64,000 nt of DNA from DASSUW01 sp963849695 (lineage in GTDB: Bacteria; Actinomycetota; Thermoleophilia; Solirubrobacterales; Solirubrobacteraceae): positions 248,001-312,000 of the forward strand of contig CAWKIT010000011.1 of the NCBI GenBank assembly GCA_963849695.1. The letters are read 5' to 3'. A model generated the notes under the pieces. That model searched no databases and was not told the origin of the DNA. It saw nothing but the letters and a program-made list of their open reading frames with translations. Of the stretch, positions 37,808-46,632 are shown one piece after another (the stretch's first letter is position 1; each line of letters begins with the position of its first letter). Position numbers and translations under genes: made by a program.

Positions 37808-38465
37808 CGGCGGCCGGCTCGCCGGCGGCCTTCACCGGGTCGTTGCGCCGCCGGCGCCAGCGGACGTAGAAGTAGATCGCGGCGATCACGATCGTCGCCG
37901 CCACCGCGTAGTCGACGTAGTGCAGGTAGTCCTTCCAGGACTCCCAGTTGTCGCCGACCTGCTTGCCGATGAACGTGAGCATGAAGATCCACGGCACGCA
38001 GCCCGCCGTGGTCAGCAGCGTGAAACGCCAGAACGGCATCCGCGCCACCCCGGCGGGCAGGGAGATGAAGGTGCGGATGATCGGCAGCATGCGCGAGAAG
38101 AACACCGTCGCGTCGCCGTAGCGCTCGAACCAGCGGTCCGCCCACGCGAGGTGCGACGGCTTGACGTGCAGCTTCCTGCCGTGCTTCTCCAGGATGTCGA
38201 CGCGACCGAAGTAGCCGACCGCGTACGCGATCCACGAGCCGACCACGTTCGCGAACGTGCCGACGGCGACGACCGCGAACATCGAGTACTCGCCGCGCGA
38301 CACGTTGAAGCCGGCGAACAGGAACGTGGTCTCGGACGGGATCGGGATGCACGCGCTCTCGGCGACCATCAGCAGGAAGATCCCGGGAAGCCCCATGGCG
38401 TCGACCACGTCGACGGCGAACTCGACGATGGGGTCCGTCAACGAGGCGATCAGCGGCGCCGGCAC
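37794..38465 (-). CDS. DedA family membrane protein
   Basis: A 223-aa member of the DedA/Tvp38 family, which includes undecaprenyl-phosphate flippases. Features are VVDAMGLPGIFLLMVAESAC, PSETTFLFAGF, GTFANVVGSWIAYAVGYFGR, FFSRMLPIIRTFISLPAGVARM (the conserved Arg/Pro signature) and a C-terminal TM. Coupled to uppP by overlap. Confidence 0.88.
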   Translation of the reverse strand: MPAPLIASLTDPIVEFAVDVVDAMGLPGIFLLMVAESACIPIPSETTFLFAGFNVSRGEYSMFAVVAVGTFANVVGSWIAYAVGYFGRVDILEKHGRKLHVKPSHLAWADRWFERYGDATVFFSRMLPIIRTFISLPAGVARMPFWRFTLLTTAGCVPWIFMLTFIGKQVGDNWESWKDYLHYVDYAVAATIVIAAIYFYVRWRRRRNDPVKAAGEPAADAGS

Positions 38466-38503
38466 GGCGGTTCAGGGTAGCCGCCGTGCCGCGGGCCACG
38501 CAC

Positions 38504-38509
38504 TAGCGT
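38504..38509 (+). promoter_or_regulatory. Candidate -10 for the polysaccharide gene run
   Basis: TAGCGT ends 11 bases before the GTG at 38521, in the dedA-aminotransferase divergent gap. No -35 or ribosome site is convincing. Confidence 0.35.
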
Positions 38510-38520
38510 GTACCCCGCTC

Positions 38521-39612
38521 GTGCCGGTACCACTGTTCGACACCCGTACGCCGCTTGCGCCCTTGCGCGAGGAGCTCGACGCCCGGCTGGCGGAGGTGAT
38601 CGACGGTGGCCGGTTCATCCTCGGCCCGGAGGTGGAGGGGTTCGAGCGGGAGCTCGCGGCCTATCTCGGCGCCCGGCACGTGGTCGGGGTGGCGAACGGG
38701 ACCGACGCGATCACGATCGCTCTGCGGGCGATGGGCGTGGGCGCCGGCGACGAGGTGGTGGTGCCGTCGTTCACGTTCTACGCGTCGGCGGAGGCGATCC
38801 CGCCGACGGGGGCACGGCCGGTGTTCTGCGACGTCGACCCGCAGACGTTCTGCGTGACCGCCGACAGCGTGCGCGCGGCGTTGACGCCGCGCACCAAGGC
38901 GGTGATCGCGGTGCATCTGTTCGGCAATGTCGCGCCGGTGGAAGAGATCGAGGCGCTCGGGGTGCCTGTGCTCGAGGACGCTGCGCAGGCCGCCGGCTCC
39001 GGCAGCGATGGGGGGCGGCCGGGGGCGCTCGGGACGGCGGCGACGTTCTCGTTCTTCCCGTCCAAGAACCTGGGGGCGTTCGGGGACGGCGGCGCGGTCG
39101 CGACGGGCGATGCCGCGGTCGCCGAGCGGGTCCGGATGCTGCGCTTTCACGGCTCGCGTGACAAGCAGATGTTCGAGCTGGTGGGCCACAACTCGCGGCT
39201 GGACGAGCTGCAGGCGGCGATCCTGCGCGTGCAGCTGCCGCACCTGGACGGCTGGGCGGCCGGGCGCCGGGCCGCGGCGGCGCACTATGAGGCGGAGGGG
39301 CTCGGCGAGCTGGTCGACCTCCCGCGCGCCGTGGGCGAGCCGGCGTGGCACCTGTACGTGGTCCGCCACGCGCGCGCGGACGAGCTGGCGGCGGCGCTGA
39401 AGGCGGCCGGGATCGGCCATAAGGCGTACTACCGGGTGCCGGCCCATCGCCAGCCGGCCATGCGCGGGTACGCGCCCGCGGGAGCGCTGCCCGGCACCGA
39501 GGAGGCGGCGCGCACCCACCTCGCCATCCCGATGAGCCCGGTGCTCTCGCGCGGGCAGGCCGCCGAGGTCACCGCCGCGGTCCGCGATGCGGGTCTGGGT
39601 CGACCTCACTAA
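38521..39612 (+). CDS. DegT/DnrJ/EryC1/StrS family sugar aminotransferase
   Basis: A 363-aa PLP enzyme that transaminates nucleotide-linked keto-sugars. Recognisable: LFDTRTPLAPLREELDARL, GVANGTDAITIALRAMGVG, PSFTFYASAEA, EDAAQAAGS, the PLP lysine in FSFFPSKNLGAFGDGG, and GHNSRLDELQAAIL. It probably pairs with the dehydratase two genes on to make a UDP-amino-sugar. The GTG start fits the conserved N terminus. Its 3' end overlaps the next gene by 26 bases. Confidence 0.9.
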   Translation: MPVPLFDTRTPLAPLREELDARLAEVIDGGRFILGPEVEGFERELAAYLGARHVVGVANGTDAITIALRAMGVGAGDEVVVPSFTFYASAEAIPPTGARPVFCDVDPQTFCVTADSVRAALTPRTKAVIAVHLFGNVAPVEEIEALGVPVLEDAAQAAGSGSDGGRPGALGTAATFSFFPSKNLGAFGDGGAVATGDAAVAERVRMLRFHGSRDKQMFELVGHNSRLDELQAAILRVQLPHLDGWAAGRRAAAAHYEAEGLGELVDLPRAVGEPAWHLYVVRHARADELAAALKAAGIGHKAYYRVPAHRQPAMRGYAPAGALPGTEEAARTHLAIPMSPVLSRGQAAEVTAAVRDAGLGRPH

Positions 39613-40594
39613 CTCGCCGCACGTGCTGGTCATGCGCCCGGTCATCCGGGTGCTCGAGCAGCGCGGCGCCGAGGTGCTGGTCACGGCGCGCGACTTCGCG
39701 CAGACGCTCGAGCTGGGCGAGCGCCACGGGCTCGCGTGCGAGGCGATCGGCCGCCACCGCGGCGGCCGCCTGGCGGCCAAGGGCGTCGGGCTGCTGTCGC
39801 GGTCGGCGGCGCTCGCGCGGTGGGCGCGCGGGCGGCGGATCGACGTGGCGCTCGGTCACGGGTCGAACGACGTCACGGTCGCCGCGCGGCTGCTCGGCAT
39901 CCCGAGCGCGACCGCCTTCGACTACGAGTGGGCGAAGGTCCAGCACAACGTCAACTGCCGGCTCGTGCGGGCGGTCGTGGTGCCCGACGCGATCCCGCTC
40001 GAGCGCCTGAAGCGATATGGCGTCACCGCCGCCAAGTACCGGCCGTACGCCGGTCTGAAGGAGGAGTACTACCTCGCCGACTTCGAGCCCGACCCCGCGG
40101 TCCTCGACGAGCTGGGGCTCGACCTCGCCAAGCCGATCGCGGTCGTGCGCACGCCGCCCGCGGTGTCGCTCTACCACCGGTTCGAGAACCCGCTCTTCGC
40201 GCGCGTGCTCGACCGCGTGCGGCCGATGCAGACCGTCGTCCTCCCGCGCACGCCCGAGCAGCGCGCCGAGCTGGACGGCTTCATCGTCCCCGAGCGGGCG
40301 GTCGACGCGCAGTCGCTCGTGGCGTACGCCGACCTCGTGATCTCCGCCGGTGGCACCATGAATCGCGAGGCGGTCGCGCTCGGCACGCCGGTGTGGACGA
40401 CCTTCGAGGGCCGGCTGGGCGCGGTCGACGAGAAGCTGATCGCCGACGGGCGCCTGCGCCGGTTGACGCGGGCGGAGGACATCGCACTGGAAAAGAGAGC
40501 AAACACCGGCGGGGAGCGGATCCGCCGCGACCCCGCCGTGCTGGCCGATCTGCTGCTGTCCCCCGCCGGCGGCCTGGCGGCTGCCGGCCGCTGA
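39587..40594 (+). CDS. DUF354 family protein (GT-B-like)
   Basis: A 335-aa DUF354 protein, related to UDP-GlcNAc 2-epimerase/GT-B folds and common in polysaccharide loci. N-terminal VWVDLTNSPHVLVMRPVIRVL is the family signature; also HGSNDVTVAARLLGIPSATAFDYEW and the C-terminal SAGGTMNREAVALGTPVWTTF nucleotide-sugar-binding type region. Exact activity unknown. It overlaps the aminotransferase gene by 26 bases, so the two are coupled. Confidence 0.85.
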   Translation: MRVWVDLTNSPHVLVMRPVIRVLEQRGAEVLVTARDFAQTLELGERHGLACEAIGRHRGGRLAAKGVGLLSRSAALARWARGRRIDVALGHGSNDVTVAARLLGIPSATAFDYEWAKVQHNVNCRLVRAVVVPDAIPLERLKRYGVTAAKYRPYAGLKEEYYLADFEPDPAVLDELGLDLAKPIAVVRTPPAVSLYHRFENPLFARVLDRVRPMQTVVLPRTPEQRAELDGFIVPERAVDAQSLVAYADLVISAGGTMNREAVALGTPVWTTFEGRLGAVDEKLIADGRLRRLTRAEDIALEKRANTGGERIRRDPAVLADLLLSPAGGLAAAGR

Positions 40595-40626
40595 CAGCCC
40601 GAACGCCAGTCATCCGCGTGCAGCCC

Positions 40627-40632
40627 TAGAAT
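40627..40632 (+). promoter_or_regulatory. -10 element deciding the start of the dehydratase gene
   Basis: TAGAAT overlaps an ATG at 40631, so that ATG cannot be used on a transcript from this promoter. The next in-frame ATG (40640) is 7 bases after the hexamer, the leaderless spacing seen at other genes here. Confidence 0.45.
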
Positions 40633-40639
40633 GGCGCGG

Positions 40640-42619
40640 ATGCGCCGCCGGATCCACTCCGCGGCCCTACCCGTTCATCGCCACGCCCTGCCGCAGGTCG
40701 CGCTGGACGCGGGGCTGGCCGCGCTGGCCTATTACCTCGCATACCGCCTTCGCTTCGAAAGCGGCATCCCGCCGCGCTACGACACGCTGTTCGATCGCAC
40801 GATCACGTTCGTGATCTGCGGCACCGTGTTCTCATTCGCGCTGCTCGGCCTCTACCGGCACTGGATGCGCTACTCGTCGCAGCGCGAGTACCTCGAGATC
40901 GTGCAGGCCGTGGCGGTGTCGGTGTTCGCGCTGATCGGTTATGTGGCCGTCGTCCAGCCCGTGCTCGTCACGACGCCGACCGGCGACGTCGCGGTGACGG
41001 TCCCGACCGGCATCCTCGTGCTGTTCGGGCTGCTCCTGCTGGTGTTCACCGGCGCCGTCCGGTACGTCACGCATCTCGTCTACGAGCGCCCGCTGCGCGG
41101 CTACCGCACGGGGCGCGACGCGCGCACGGTGCTGATCGTCGGCGCCGGCGACGGCGGGCGGCTGCTGCTGCGGGAGATCCTCCGCAACCCCGACCTCGGG
41201 CTGCGGCCGGTCGGCTTCGTCGACGACGACGAGCGCAAGCGGCACGCGCGCATAGACCGGGGGCTCGAGGTGCTCGGCACGAGCTACGACCTCCCGCGCG
41301 TGCTCGAGGACGTCGAGCCCGACGAGGTGCTGATCGCGATCCCCTCGGCGCCCGGCACGCTGCGGGGCCGCGTCGTCAGCGCCTGCCGCGCCCGTGGCGT
41401 GCCGGTGCGCACGATGCCGACGGTGTTCGAGCTCCTCCTGAACGGCGCCCAGCTGGTGCGCCAGGTGCGCGAGGTGCGGGTCGAGGACGTGCTCGGCCGC
41501 GCGCCGGTGCGGATGGAGACCGAGCTGACCGGCGGCTACCTCACCGGCCGGTGTGTCCTGGTGACCGGCGCCGGCGGCTCGATCGGCGCCGAGCTGTGTC
41601 GTCAGATCTCACGCGTCGGGCCGAGCCGGCTGGTGATGATCGACCACGCCGAGGACAACCTGTTCGAGATCGAACGCGAGCTGGTGGACGACCGGCACGC
41701 GCGCAACACCGTCGCGGTGCTCGCCGACTGCAAGGAGGAGGAGCGCATGCGGGAGGTGTTCGCCGAGCACCGCCCGACGGTCGTGTTCCACGCCGCCGCC
41801 TACAAGCACGTCGGCCTGATGGAGGCCAACGCGGTCGAGGCGGTCCGCAACAACGCGCTCGCCACGCGCGTGATGGCGCGGGTGGCGGGTGACATCGGGA
41901 CGAAGGTGTTCGTGCTCGTGTCGACCGACAAGGCGGTCGCACCCGCCACGGTCATGGGCGCTTCGAAGGCGCTTGCCGAGTGGGCGGTGGAGGCGGCCGA
42001 CCTCCGCTATCCCGACACCGCGTTCACCGCCGTGCGGTTCGGCAACGTGCTCGGCTCCTCGGGATCGGTGGTGCCGATCTTCCGCCGTCAGATCGCGGCC
42101 GGCGGGCCGGTCACGGTCACCGACCCCGAGATGACCCGCTTCTTCATGACGATCCCCGAGGCGGTGCAGCTGGTGATCCGCTCCGGCTCGCTGTCGCACG
42201 GCGGTGAGGTGTTCGTGCTCGAGATGGGCGACCCGGTCCGGATCATGGACCTGGCGCGCGACATGATCCGCTTCTCGAAGCTCGAGCCGGACAAGGACAT
42301 CGCGATCGAGATCGTCGGCCCGCGGCCCGGCGAGAAGCTGCACGAGGAGCTGTTCAACCCGTACGAGCGGCCGGAGGAGACTCCGGCGGCGAAGATCCTG
42401 CGCGCCGCGCGGCCGGCCGTCGATCCGGCCTGGGTCGAGGAGACGTTCGACGAGATCTCGCTGCTGGTGCTGGAGGGCGACGCGACGCGGCTGGCCGCCA
42501 AGGTGGCCGAGCTGGCGGTCGTGCGGGCGGCCGCCGCAGCCGAGGTAGAGGCCGCCGAGACGGCGGTCGAGGACCCGTCCGCGCCCGCCGAAGCTGCCGC
42601 CGACCGACTCGCCTCCTAG
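40640..42619 (+). CDS. Membrane nucleotide-sugar 4,6-dehydratase/epimerase (CapD/PglF/WbpM-like)
   Basis: A 659-aa protein with four N-terminal TM helices (about 10-140), a first Rossmann region (VLIVGAGDGGRLLLREIL) and a second, catalytic Rossmann domain starting VLVTGAGGSIGAELCRQI. The active-site set is LVSTDKAVAPATVMGASKAL (Ser, Met in place of Tyr, and Lys), the arrangement of inverting 4,6-dehydratases such as PglF and WbpM. It should make a UDP-4-keto-6-deoxy sugar for the aminotransferase upstream. The C-terminal tail is Ala/Glu-rich. ATG 40640 is preferred over 40631. Confidence 0.88.
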   Translation: MRRRIHSAALPVHRHALPQVALDAGLAALAYYLAYRLRFESGIPPRYDTLFDRTITFVICGTVFSFALLGLYRHWMRYSSQREYLEIVQAVAVSVFALIGYVAVVQPVLVTTPTGDVAVTVPTGILVLFGLLLLVFTGAVRYVTHLVYERPLRGYRTGRDARTVLIVGAGDGGRLLLREILRNPDLGLRPVGFVDDDERKRHARIDRGLEVLGTSYDLPRVLEDVEPDEVLIAIPSAPGTLRGRVVSACRARGVPVRTMPTVFELLLNGAQLVRQVREVRVEDVLGRAPVRMETELTGGYLTGRCVLVTGAGGSIGAELCRQISRVGPSRLVMIDHAEDNLFEIERELVDDRHARNTVAVLADCKEEERMREVFAEHRPTVVFHAAAYKHVGLMEANAVEAVRNNALATRVMARVAGDIGTKVFVLVSTDKAVAPATVMGASKALAEWAVEAADLRYPDTAFTAVRFGNVLGSSGSVVPIFRRQIAAGGPVTVTDPEMTRFFMTIPEAVQLVIRSGSLSHGGEVFVLEMGDPVRIMDLARDMIRFSKLEPDKDIAIEIVGPRPGEKLHEELFNPYERPEETPAAKILRAARPAVDPAWVEETFDEISLLVLEGDATRLAAKVAELAVVRAAAAAEVEAAETAVEDPSAPAEAAADRLAS

Positions 42620-42622
42620 AAT
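42617..42622 (+). promoter_or_regulatory. Candidate -10 upstream of the LytR_C-domain gene
   Basis: TAGAAT directly touches the dehydratase stop codon and ends 18 bases before ATG 42641. Same hexamer as at 10563 and 40627. Confidence 0.35.
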
Positions 42623-42640
42623 CGACGCCTTCCGCCTCCC

Positions 42641-44104
42641 ATGGATCTGATCCTCGCGTTCTCGCTCCAGGACCAGGTCGAGAAGTACGGCCCCTACGTC
42701 GGGCTTGCCGCCTTCCTCGGCCTGGCCGTGCTGTCACTGCTCTATTTCGCCCAGGCGCGCGAGCTCAAGCGCCTGCGCGACTGGGCCGGCCGTGCGCCCG
42801 AGCGCGCTCAGGAGCTCGAGGCGCGCGTGGTCGCCCAGGCCGAGGAGGCCCTGCGCGAGGCCGAGTCCGGCGCGGTCGGACCGACGGTGCCGGCCGCCGC
42901 CGCGAGCGGCAACGGCGGCCAGGTCGCCGCGCCCGCGGCGATCCCGATGGGCCCGCGTCCCGCTGTCGCCGCCGCGCGCGCGCGCGCGCGCAGGCGACCG
43001 TCGAGGCGCCCGTCGTGCCCGCGGGCGCCGAGGGCGACGGCCCGCCCCCGGAGCGACGAGCGCGCGGTCGTGGTGGCGGGCGGCGATGAGGCGGCGGCGC
43101 CGGTCGAGGCCGAGGGCGGCGAGCGCGCGGCCGTGGTGGCGGGCGGCGATGAGGCGGCGGTGCCGGTCGAGGCCGAGGGCGGCGAGCGCACAGGCGCGCC
43201 GGCGGGCGACGAGCCGGAGGCGGCTGCGCCGGGCGAGACCGCGGCCGATGATCAGGCCGCGCCGGCCGACGACGATCGTGCGACGGTGCCGGCGGGCGAC
43301 GAGGCGGGCGACGCCGCGGCCGATGATCGGGCCACGCCGCCCGACGACGATGGTGCGAGCGTGCCGGCGGACGACGACGCCGCCGCCGATGAGGCGGCCG
43401 AGGACGAGGACCGCGAGCCCGAGGCGGAGCCCGCACGATCGGGCAACGGCGTCCCGGCCGCGCCGCCGGCGCAGATCCCGCGCGCGACCCCGCGCCCGCA
43501 GCCGCGACCCGCCGCGGCGCCGCTGCGCGCTTCGACGCCGTCTCGTCCCGTCACCGTACCTCCGCGCCGCCCCGCGCCTCGCCGCTCCCGCGAGGGCGGC
43601 TCGCGTGTGGGCCTGTACACCGCGCTCGGCATCCTCGTGCTCGCCGCGGCGATCTTCGTCCCCGTCTACTTCATGGTCCTGGCCGACGACGAAGAGCCGG
43701 CGCCGCAGCCCAACCCGATCGCCGAGCCCGGCGCCGAGCCGGAGACGGGGGGCGCCGGCGCGCAGGCGTCCGGGGCCCGGTCCGAGACGGTCGTCGTCGT
43801 GCTCAACGGCACCCCGGTCGACGGCTTGGCGTCCGAGGAGCGCGACGAGCTGGTAGCGGCCGGCTACTCCGACGAGCAGGGCATGCTCCGGATCGACAAC
43901 AACCCGGACCAGCAGTGCCAGGACTCGATCGTCTACTACAGCGCCGACGAGCGCCGCCAGGCGCGTGACGTCTCCCGCCTGCTCGACATCACGCGCACCG
44001 AGGAGATCGACGAGGAGACGCAGGCGCTGGCCGACAGCTCGGACCAGAGCGGGACGCTGCCGGCCGACGTCGTGGCCCTGCTCTGCGCCGACAAGTCGCC
44101 CTAA
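42641..44104 (+). CDS. LytR C-terminal-domain envelope protein with low-complexity linker
   Basis: A 487-aa protein with an N-terminal TM region (about 18-36) and a long acidic Ala/Asp/Glu-rich linker. A second TM (about 325-348, TALGILVLAAAIFVPVYFMV) is followed by a C-terminal LytR_C domain (SETVVVVLNGTPVDGLASEE ... IVYYSADERRQARDVSRLL). LytR_C-only proteins are envelope-associated; function unknown. The linker contains two 21-residue tandem repeats. A short very basic patch (about 113-138) within the acidic linker looks out of frame; the -1 frame there reads QATVEAPVVPAGAEGDGPPP, so two compensating indels are possible around 42985 and 43055. Confidence 0.75.
   Translation: MDLILAFSLQDQVEKYGPYVGLAAFLGLAVLSLLYFAQARELKRLRDWAGRAPERAQELEARVVAQAEEALREAESGAVGPTVPAAAASGNGGQVAAPAAIPMGPRPAVAAARARARRRPSRRPSCPRAPRATARPRSDERAVVVAGGDEAAAPVEAEGGERAAVVAGGDEAAVPVEAEGGERTGAPAGDEPEAAAPGETAADDQAAPADDDRATVPAGDEAGDAAADDRATPPDDDGASVPADDDAAADEAAEDEDREPEAEPARSGNGVPAAPPAQIPRATPRPQPRPAAAPLRASTPSRPVTVPPRRPAPRRSREGGSRVGLYTALGILVLAAAIFVPVYFMVLADDEEPAPQPNPIAEPGAEPETGGAGAQASGARSETVVVVLNGTPVDGLASEERDELVAAGYSDEQGMLRIDNNPDQQCQDSIVYYSADERRQARDVSRLLDITRTEEIDEETQALADSSDQSGTLPADVVALLCADKSP
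43058..43183 (+). repeat. Tandem 63-base repeat (x2) in the linker of the LytR_C gene
   Basis: Two adjacent 63-base copies (43058-43120 and 43121-43183) differ at only 2 positions. Each encodes ERA(V/A)VVAGGDEAA(A/V)PVEAEGG. A degenerate third copy follows (ERTGAPAGDE). Such repeats are length-variable between strains. Confidence 0.85.
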
Positions 44105-45976
44105 GTGACCCGCCTCGCCCGCGTCGTCTTCGTGCTGCTCGTCGGCGCGACGTTCGCGGCGTTCTTCGCCGCCCAGCGGATCAAGGGCGAGCCGGCGGTC
44201 GCGCAGGTCGTGAGCCTGTGGAAGGTGTTTTCGCCCAACGGCGACGGCAGCAAGGAGGTCAACCGCTTCGTGGTCGACCTGCGCGAGCGCAGCGAGATCT
44301 CGGTCGACGTGGTGGACTCCGCCGGCGACTCCGTGCGCCGGCTCGCGGACGATGCCACCGTCGGCCCTGACCGCCCTCTGCCGCTGGCGTGGGACGGCCG
44401 CACGGACGCCGGCGCCCGCGTGCGCGACGGCCGCTACCGGATCCGGGTGACGCTGCGTCGCCAGGGCCGCTCGGTGGTGGTGCCGCGCACGACGCTGGTC
44501 GACACCCGGCGGCCGCGCCCGCGCGTGAAGCGCATCGACCCCGGCCCGATCGTCGCCCCCGGCACGGGCCCGATCCGGATCGACGTCGGCTCGGTCTCCA
44601 ACCGGCTCGCGAAGCGGGCGACGGTCTACCGGGTCGACGACGGGCCGGCACGAGTCGTCGCGACCCTCCCGCCGGTGCGCGACTCGCGGACGCTGGTGTG
44701 GGACGGCCTCGTCGGCGGCAAGCCGGCTCCGATCGGCACCTACATGATCCAGGTGAGCGCGCGCGACCGTGCGCACAACGTCGGCACCACGCCGGCCGAG
44801 GTGCCGGCCGAGCGCGGCCGAGGGCGGGGGACCCCGACGCTCGTCGTGCGCGGGATCGCCGCCGAGATGCCGGCCCGGCCGGTGACCGCCGGCCGGCGGG
44901 TCCGCGTGAACGTCGACGCGCGCGGGCGGCCGTACCGGTGGCGGGTGCGCCGCGTCGGCGTCGGGCGGCCGGTGGTGCGTGGGCGCGCGGCCGCGCACGA
45001 GCCGGTCGAGTTCCGGGCCCCGGACGACGACTCGGGCCTGTACCTGCTCGAGCTCTTCGCCGGCCGCCACGAGGCGAGCGTGCCGGTGGCCGTGCAGTCG
45101 AGCGAACGGGCCCGGATGCTGGTCGTGCTCCCGGTCGCGACCTGGAGCGGGATGGAGCTTGTCGACGAGCAGCACGACGGCGTGCTCGACACGCTGCCGA
45201 ACGGCACTCCGATCAGCTGGCCCCGCGTGTTGCCCGGCATGCTGCCCGACGACTTCCACGCGACCGCGGCGCCGCTCCTGCGGTTCCTCGACCGCGCCGA
45301 GATCCGCTACGACCTCACCACCGACATCGACCTCGCGCTGTCGCGCTCGCCGCGGGCGTCGGACCGCGACGGAGTGCTGCTGGCGGGCTCCGAGCGGTGG
45401 ATCTCGCGCGCCTACGCGCGCCGCCTGCGCCGCTACGTCTCCGACGGCGGCCGGCTGGCGAGCTTCGGGATCGAGAGCATGCGCCGCGGCGTCACCCTGT
45501 TGCACGACGACGAGCGCACGGCCGGCCGGCTGGTGCGGCCGACGCAGCCGGCGGTCCAGGACCCGTTCGGCACGCGCTTCGAGGACGTCCGCCGCACCCG
45601 CGAGCCGGTGACGCTGACGCTGATCGGCGGCGACGCCGCCAACCCGCTGCTGCTGGGCTTCGACGGCGCGCTGAGCGGCTTCAGCGTGCTGGAGGAGAGC
45701 GAGCTGCCGACCGGCGAGCGCGGCGGCGAGCTGCTCGCCGCGCTCGGCGTCGAGACGCTCACCGAGGAGGAGACGCAGGAGGTGCCGGACGAGCTGCCGC
45801 CGGAGCCGTTGCCGGCGCTGGCATCGACGCGCCTCGGCGAGGGCCTGCTGATCCGCGTCGGCCTACCTCAGTGGGGGCAGCGCCTCGACGATCGCCAGGT
45901 CGCACAGCTCACGCTCAACATCGCCGACCTGCTGCGCCGCTTCGAGCCGCGCATCCGCACCGTCCCCGCGGGCTAG
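44105..45976 (+). CDS. Exported FlgD-Ig-like / amidotransferase-like domain protein
   Basis: A 623-aa protein with an N-terminal TM/signal anchor (RVVFVLLVGATFAAFFAA). FlgD-type Ig-like domains follow (FSPNGDGSKEVNRFVVDL; LPLAWDGRTDAGARVRDGRY; LVWDGLVGGKPAPIGTY). The C-terminal half (about 330-620), with ARMLVVLPVATWSGMELVDE and RYVSDGGRLASFGIESMRR, resembles the large domain of N,N-dimethylformamidase-type and class-I-amidotransferase-like proteins. Substrate unknown; probably a surface protein linked to the neighbouring polysaccharide genes. The GTG start follows the previous stop after one base. Confidence 0.65.
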   Translation: MTRLARVVFVLLVGATFAAFFAAQRIKGEPAVAQVVSLWKVFSPNGDGSKEVNRFVVDLRERSEISVDVVDSAGDSVRRLADDATVGPDRPLPLAWDGRTDAGARVRDGRYRIRVTLRRQGRSVVVPRTTLVDTRRPRPRVKRIDPGPIVAPGTGPIRIDVGSVSNRLAKRATVYRVDDGPARVVATLPPVRDSRTLVWDGLVGGKPAPIGTYMIQVSARDRAHNVGTTPAEVPAERGRGRGTPTLVVRGIAAEMPARPVTAGRRVRVNVDARGRPYRWRVRRVGVGRPVVRGRAAAHEPVEFRAPDDDSGLYLLELFAGRHEASVPVAVQSSERARMLVVLPVATWSGMELVDEQHDGVLDTLPNGTPISWPRVLPGMLPDDFHATAAPLLRFLDRAEIRYDLTTDIDLALSRSPRASDRDGVLLAGSERWISRAYARRLRRYVSDGGRLASFGIESMRRGVTLLHDDERTAGRLVRPTQPAVQDPFGTRFEDVRRTREPVTLTLIGGDAANPLLLGFDGALSGFSVLEESELPTGERGGELLAALGVETLTEEETQEVPDELPPEPLPALASTRLGEGLLIRVGLPQWGQRLDDRQVAQLTLNIADLLRRFEPRIRTVPAG

Positions 45977-46044
45977 TACCGGCATTCGCAATTACGCACG
46001 GTTCCGGCGGCCGCGCACCGCGCCTACTGACACCGGTACTAGCC
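45971..46044. terminator. 12-base perfect inverted repeat spanning two convergent stop codons
   Basis: GGCTAGTACCGG (45971-45982) and CCGGTACTAGCC (46033-46044) are exact complements, and each contains the TAG stop of one of the two convergent genes. The arms are 50 bases apart. It may act as a bidirectional terminator or be a remnant of a duplicated gene end. Confidence 0.5.
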
Positions 46045-46632
46045 GATGTCGGCGCGCTCGGAGCCGAGCCGGCCGCTCTCGATCCCCAGCGCCTCCATCC
46101 GCTGCCACAGCGGCAGGTTCTGCGTGTGCGCCGGCCCGTCGTCGCGCGTGAAGCGGAGCGCGGCGCGACCGGCGGCCAGCTCGTGGAGCGCGCGCTCGCG
46201 CTCGGAGGCCGGCCGGCGCAGCGGCCCGTACCACAGCTCGGCATCCGGATACTGGCCCGTCAACCCGCGCGCCAGCGGGTACTGGAACGGGTCGAAGACG
46301 ACCAGCGCGCGCGGAATGCCGGGCAGCCGGAGCCGGTGCGCCTGCACGCCGGCGAGGCTGTCGGCGAACGAGTCGCCGAGCCGCGCGGCGGCGGCGTAGG
46401 AGAGCCGCGGCGGGTCGACGGCGGCGACGCCGGGCGCGGTCAGCAGGTCCTCGGCGCGCTCGCGCAGCTCGAACGCCTCCAGAGGCGCCGGAAGCAGCAG
46501 CACGCACAGCGGCCGGTCCTGTCCGAGCAGCTCGGCGTCGGCGGCGATCCGGCCCCAGCCCAGCACGCCGCCGCGCCGCCGCGGCAGGTGTCGCGCGCTG
46601 CGCCAGCCGAAGCCTCCCGCGGGGTCGGTCAC
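46039..46632 (-). CDS. Conserved hypothetical protein
   Basis: A 197-aa soluble protein, not recognised. Protein-like features include AADAELLGQDRPLCVLLLPA, ALVVFDPFQYPLARGLTGQYPDAELWYG and a His/Gln-rich end (AHTQNLPLWQRMEALGIESG). The start GTG overlaps the upstream LtrA stop as GTGA, so it is co-translated with that membrane gene and two genes further upstream (glycosyltransferase, acetyltransferase). Confidence 0.6.
   Translation of the reverse strand: MTDPAGGFGWRSARHLPRRRGGVLGWGRIAADAELLGQDRPLCVLLLPAPLEAFELRERAEDLLTAPGVAAVDPPRLSYAAAARLGDSFADSLAGVQAHRLRLPGIPRALVVFDPFQYPLARGLTGQYPDAELWYGPLRRPASERERALHELAAGRAALRFTRDDGPAHTQNLPLWQRMEALGIESGRLGSERADIG

Noticed and set aside
40631..40633. ATG at 40631 as start of the dehydratase gene
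   Set aside because: It lies inside the TAGAAT hexamer; the ATG at 40640 fits leaderless spacing better.
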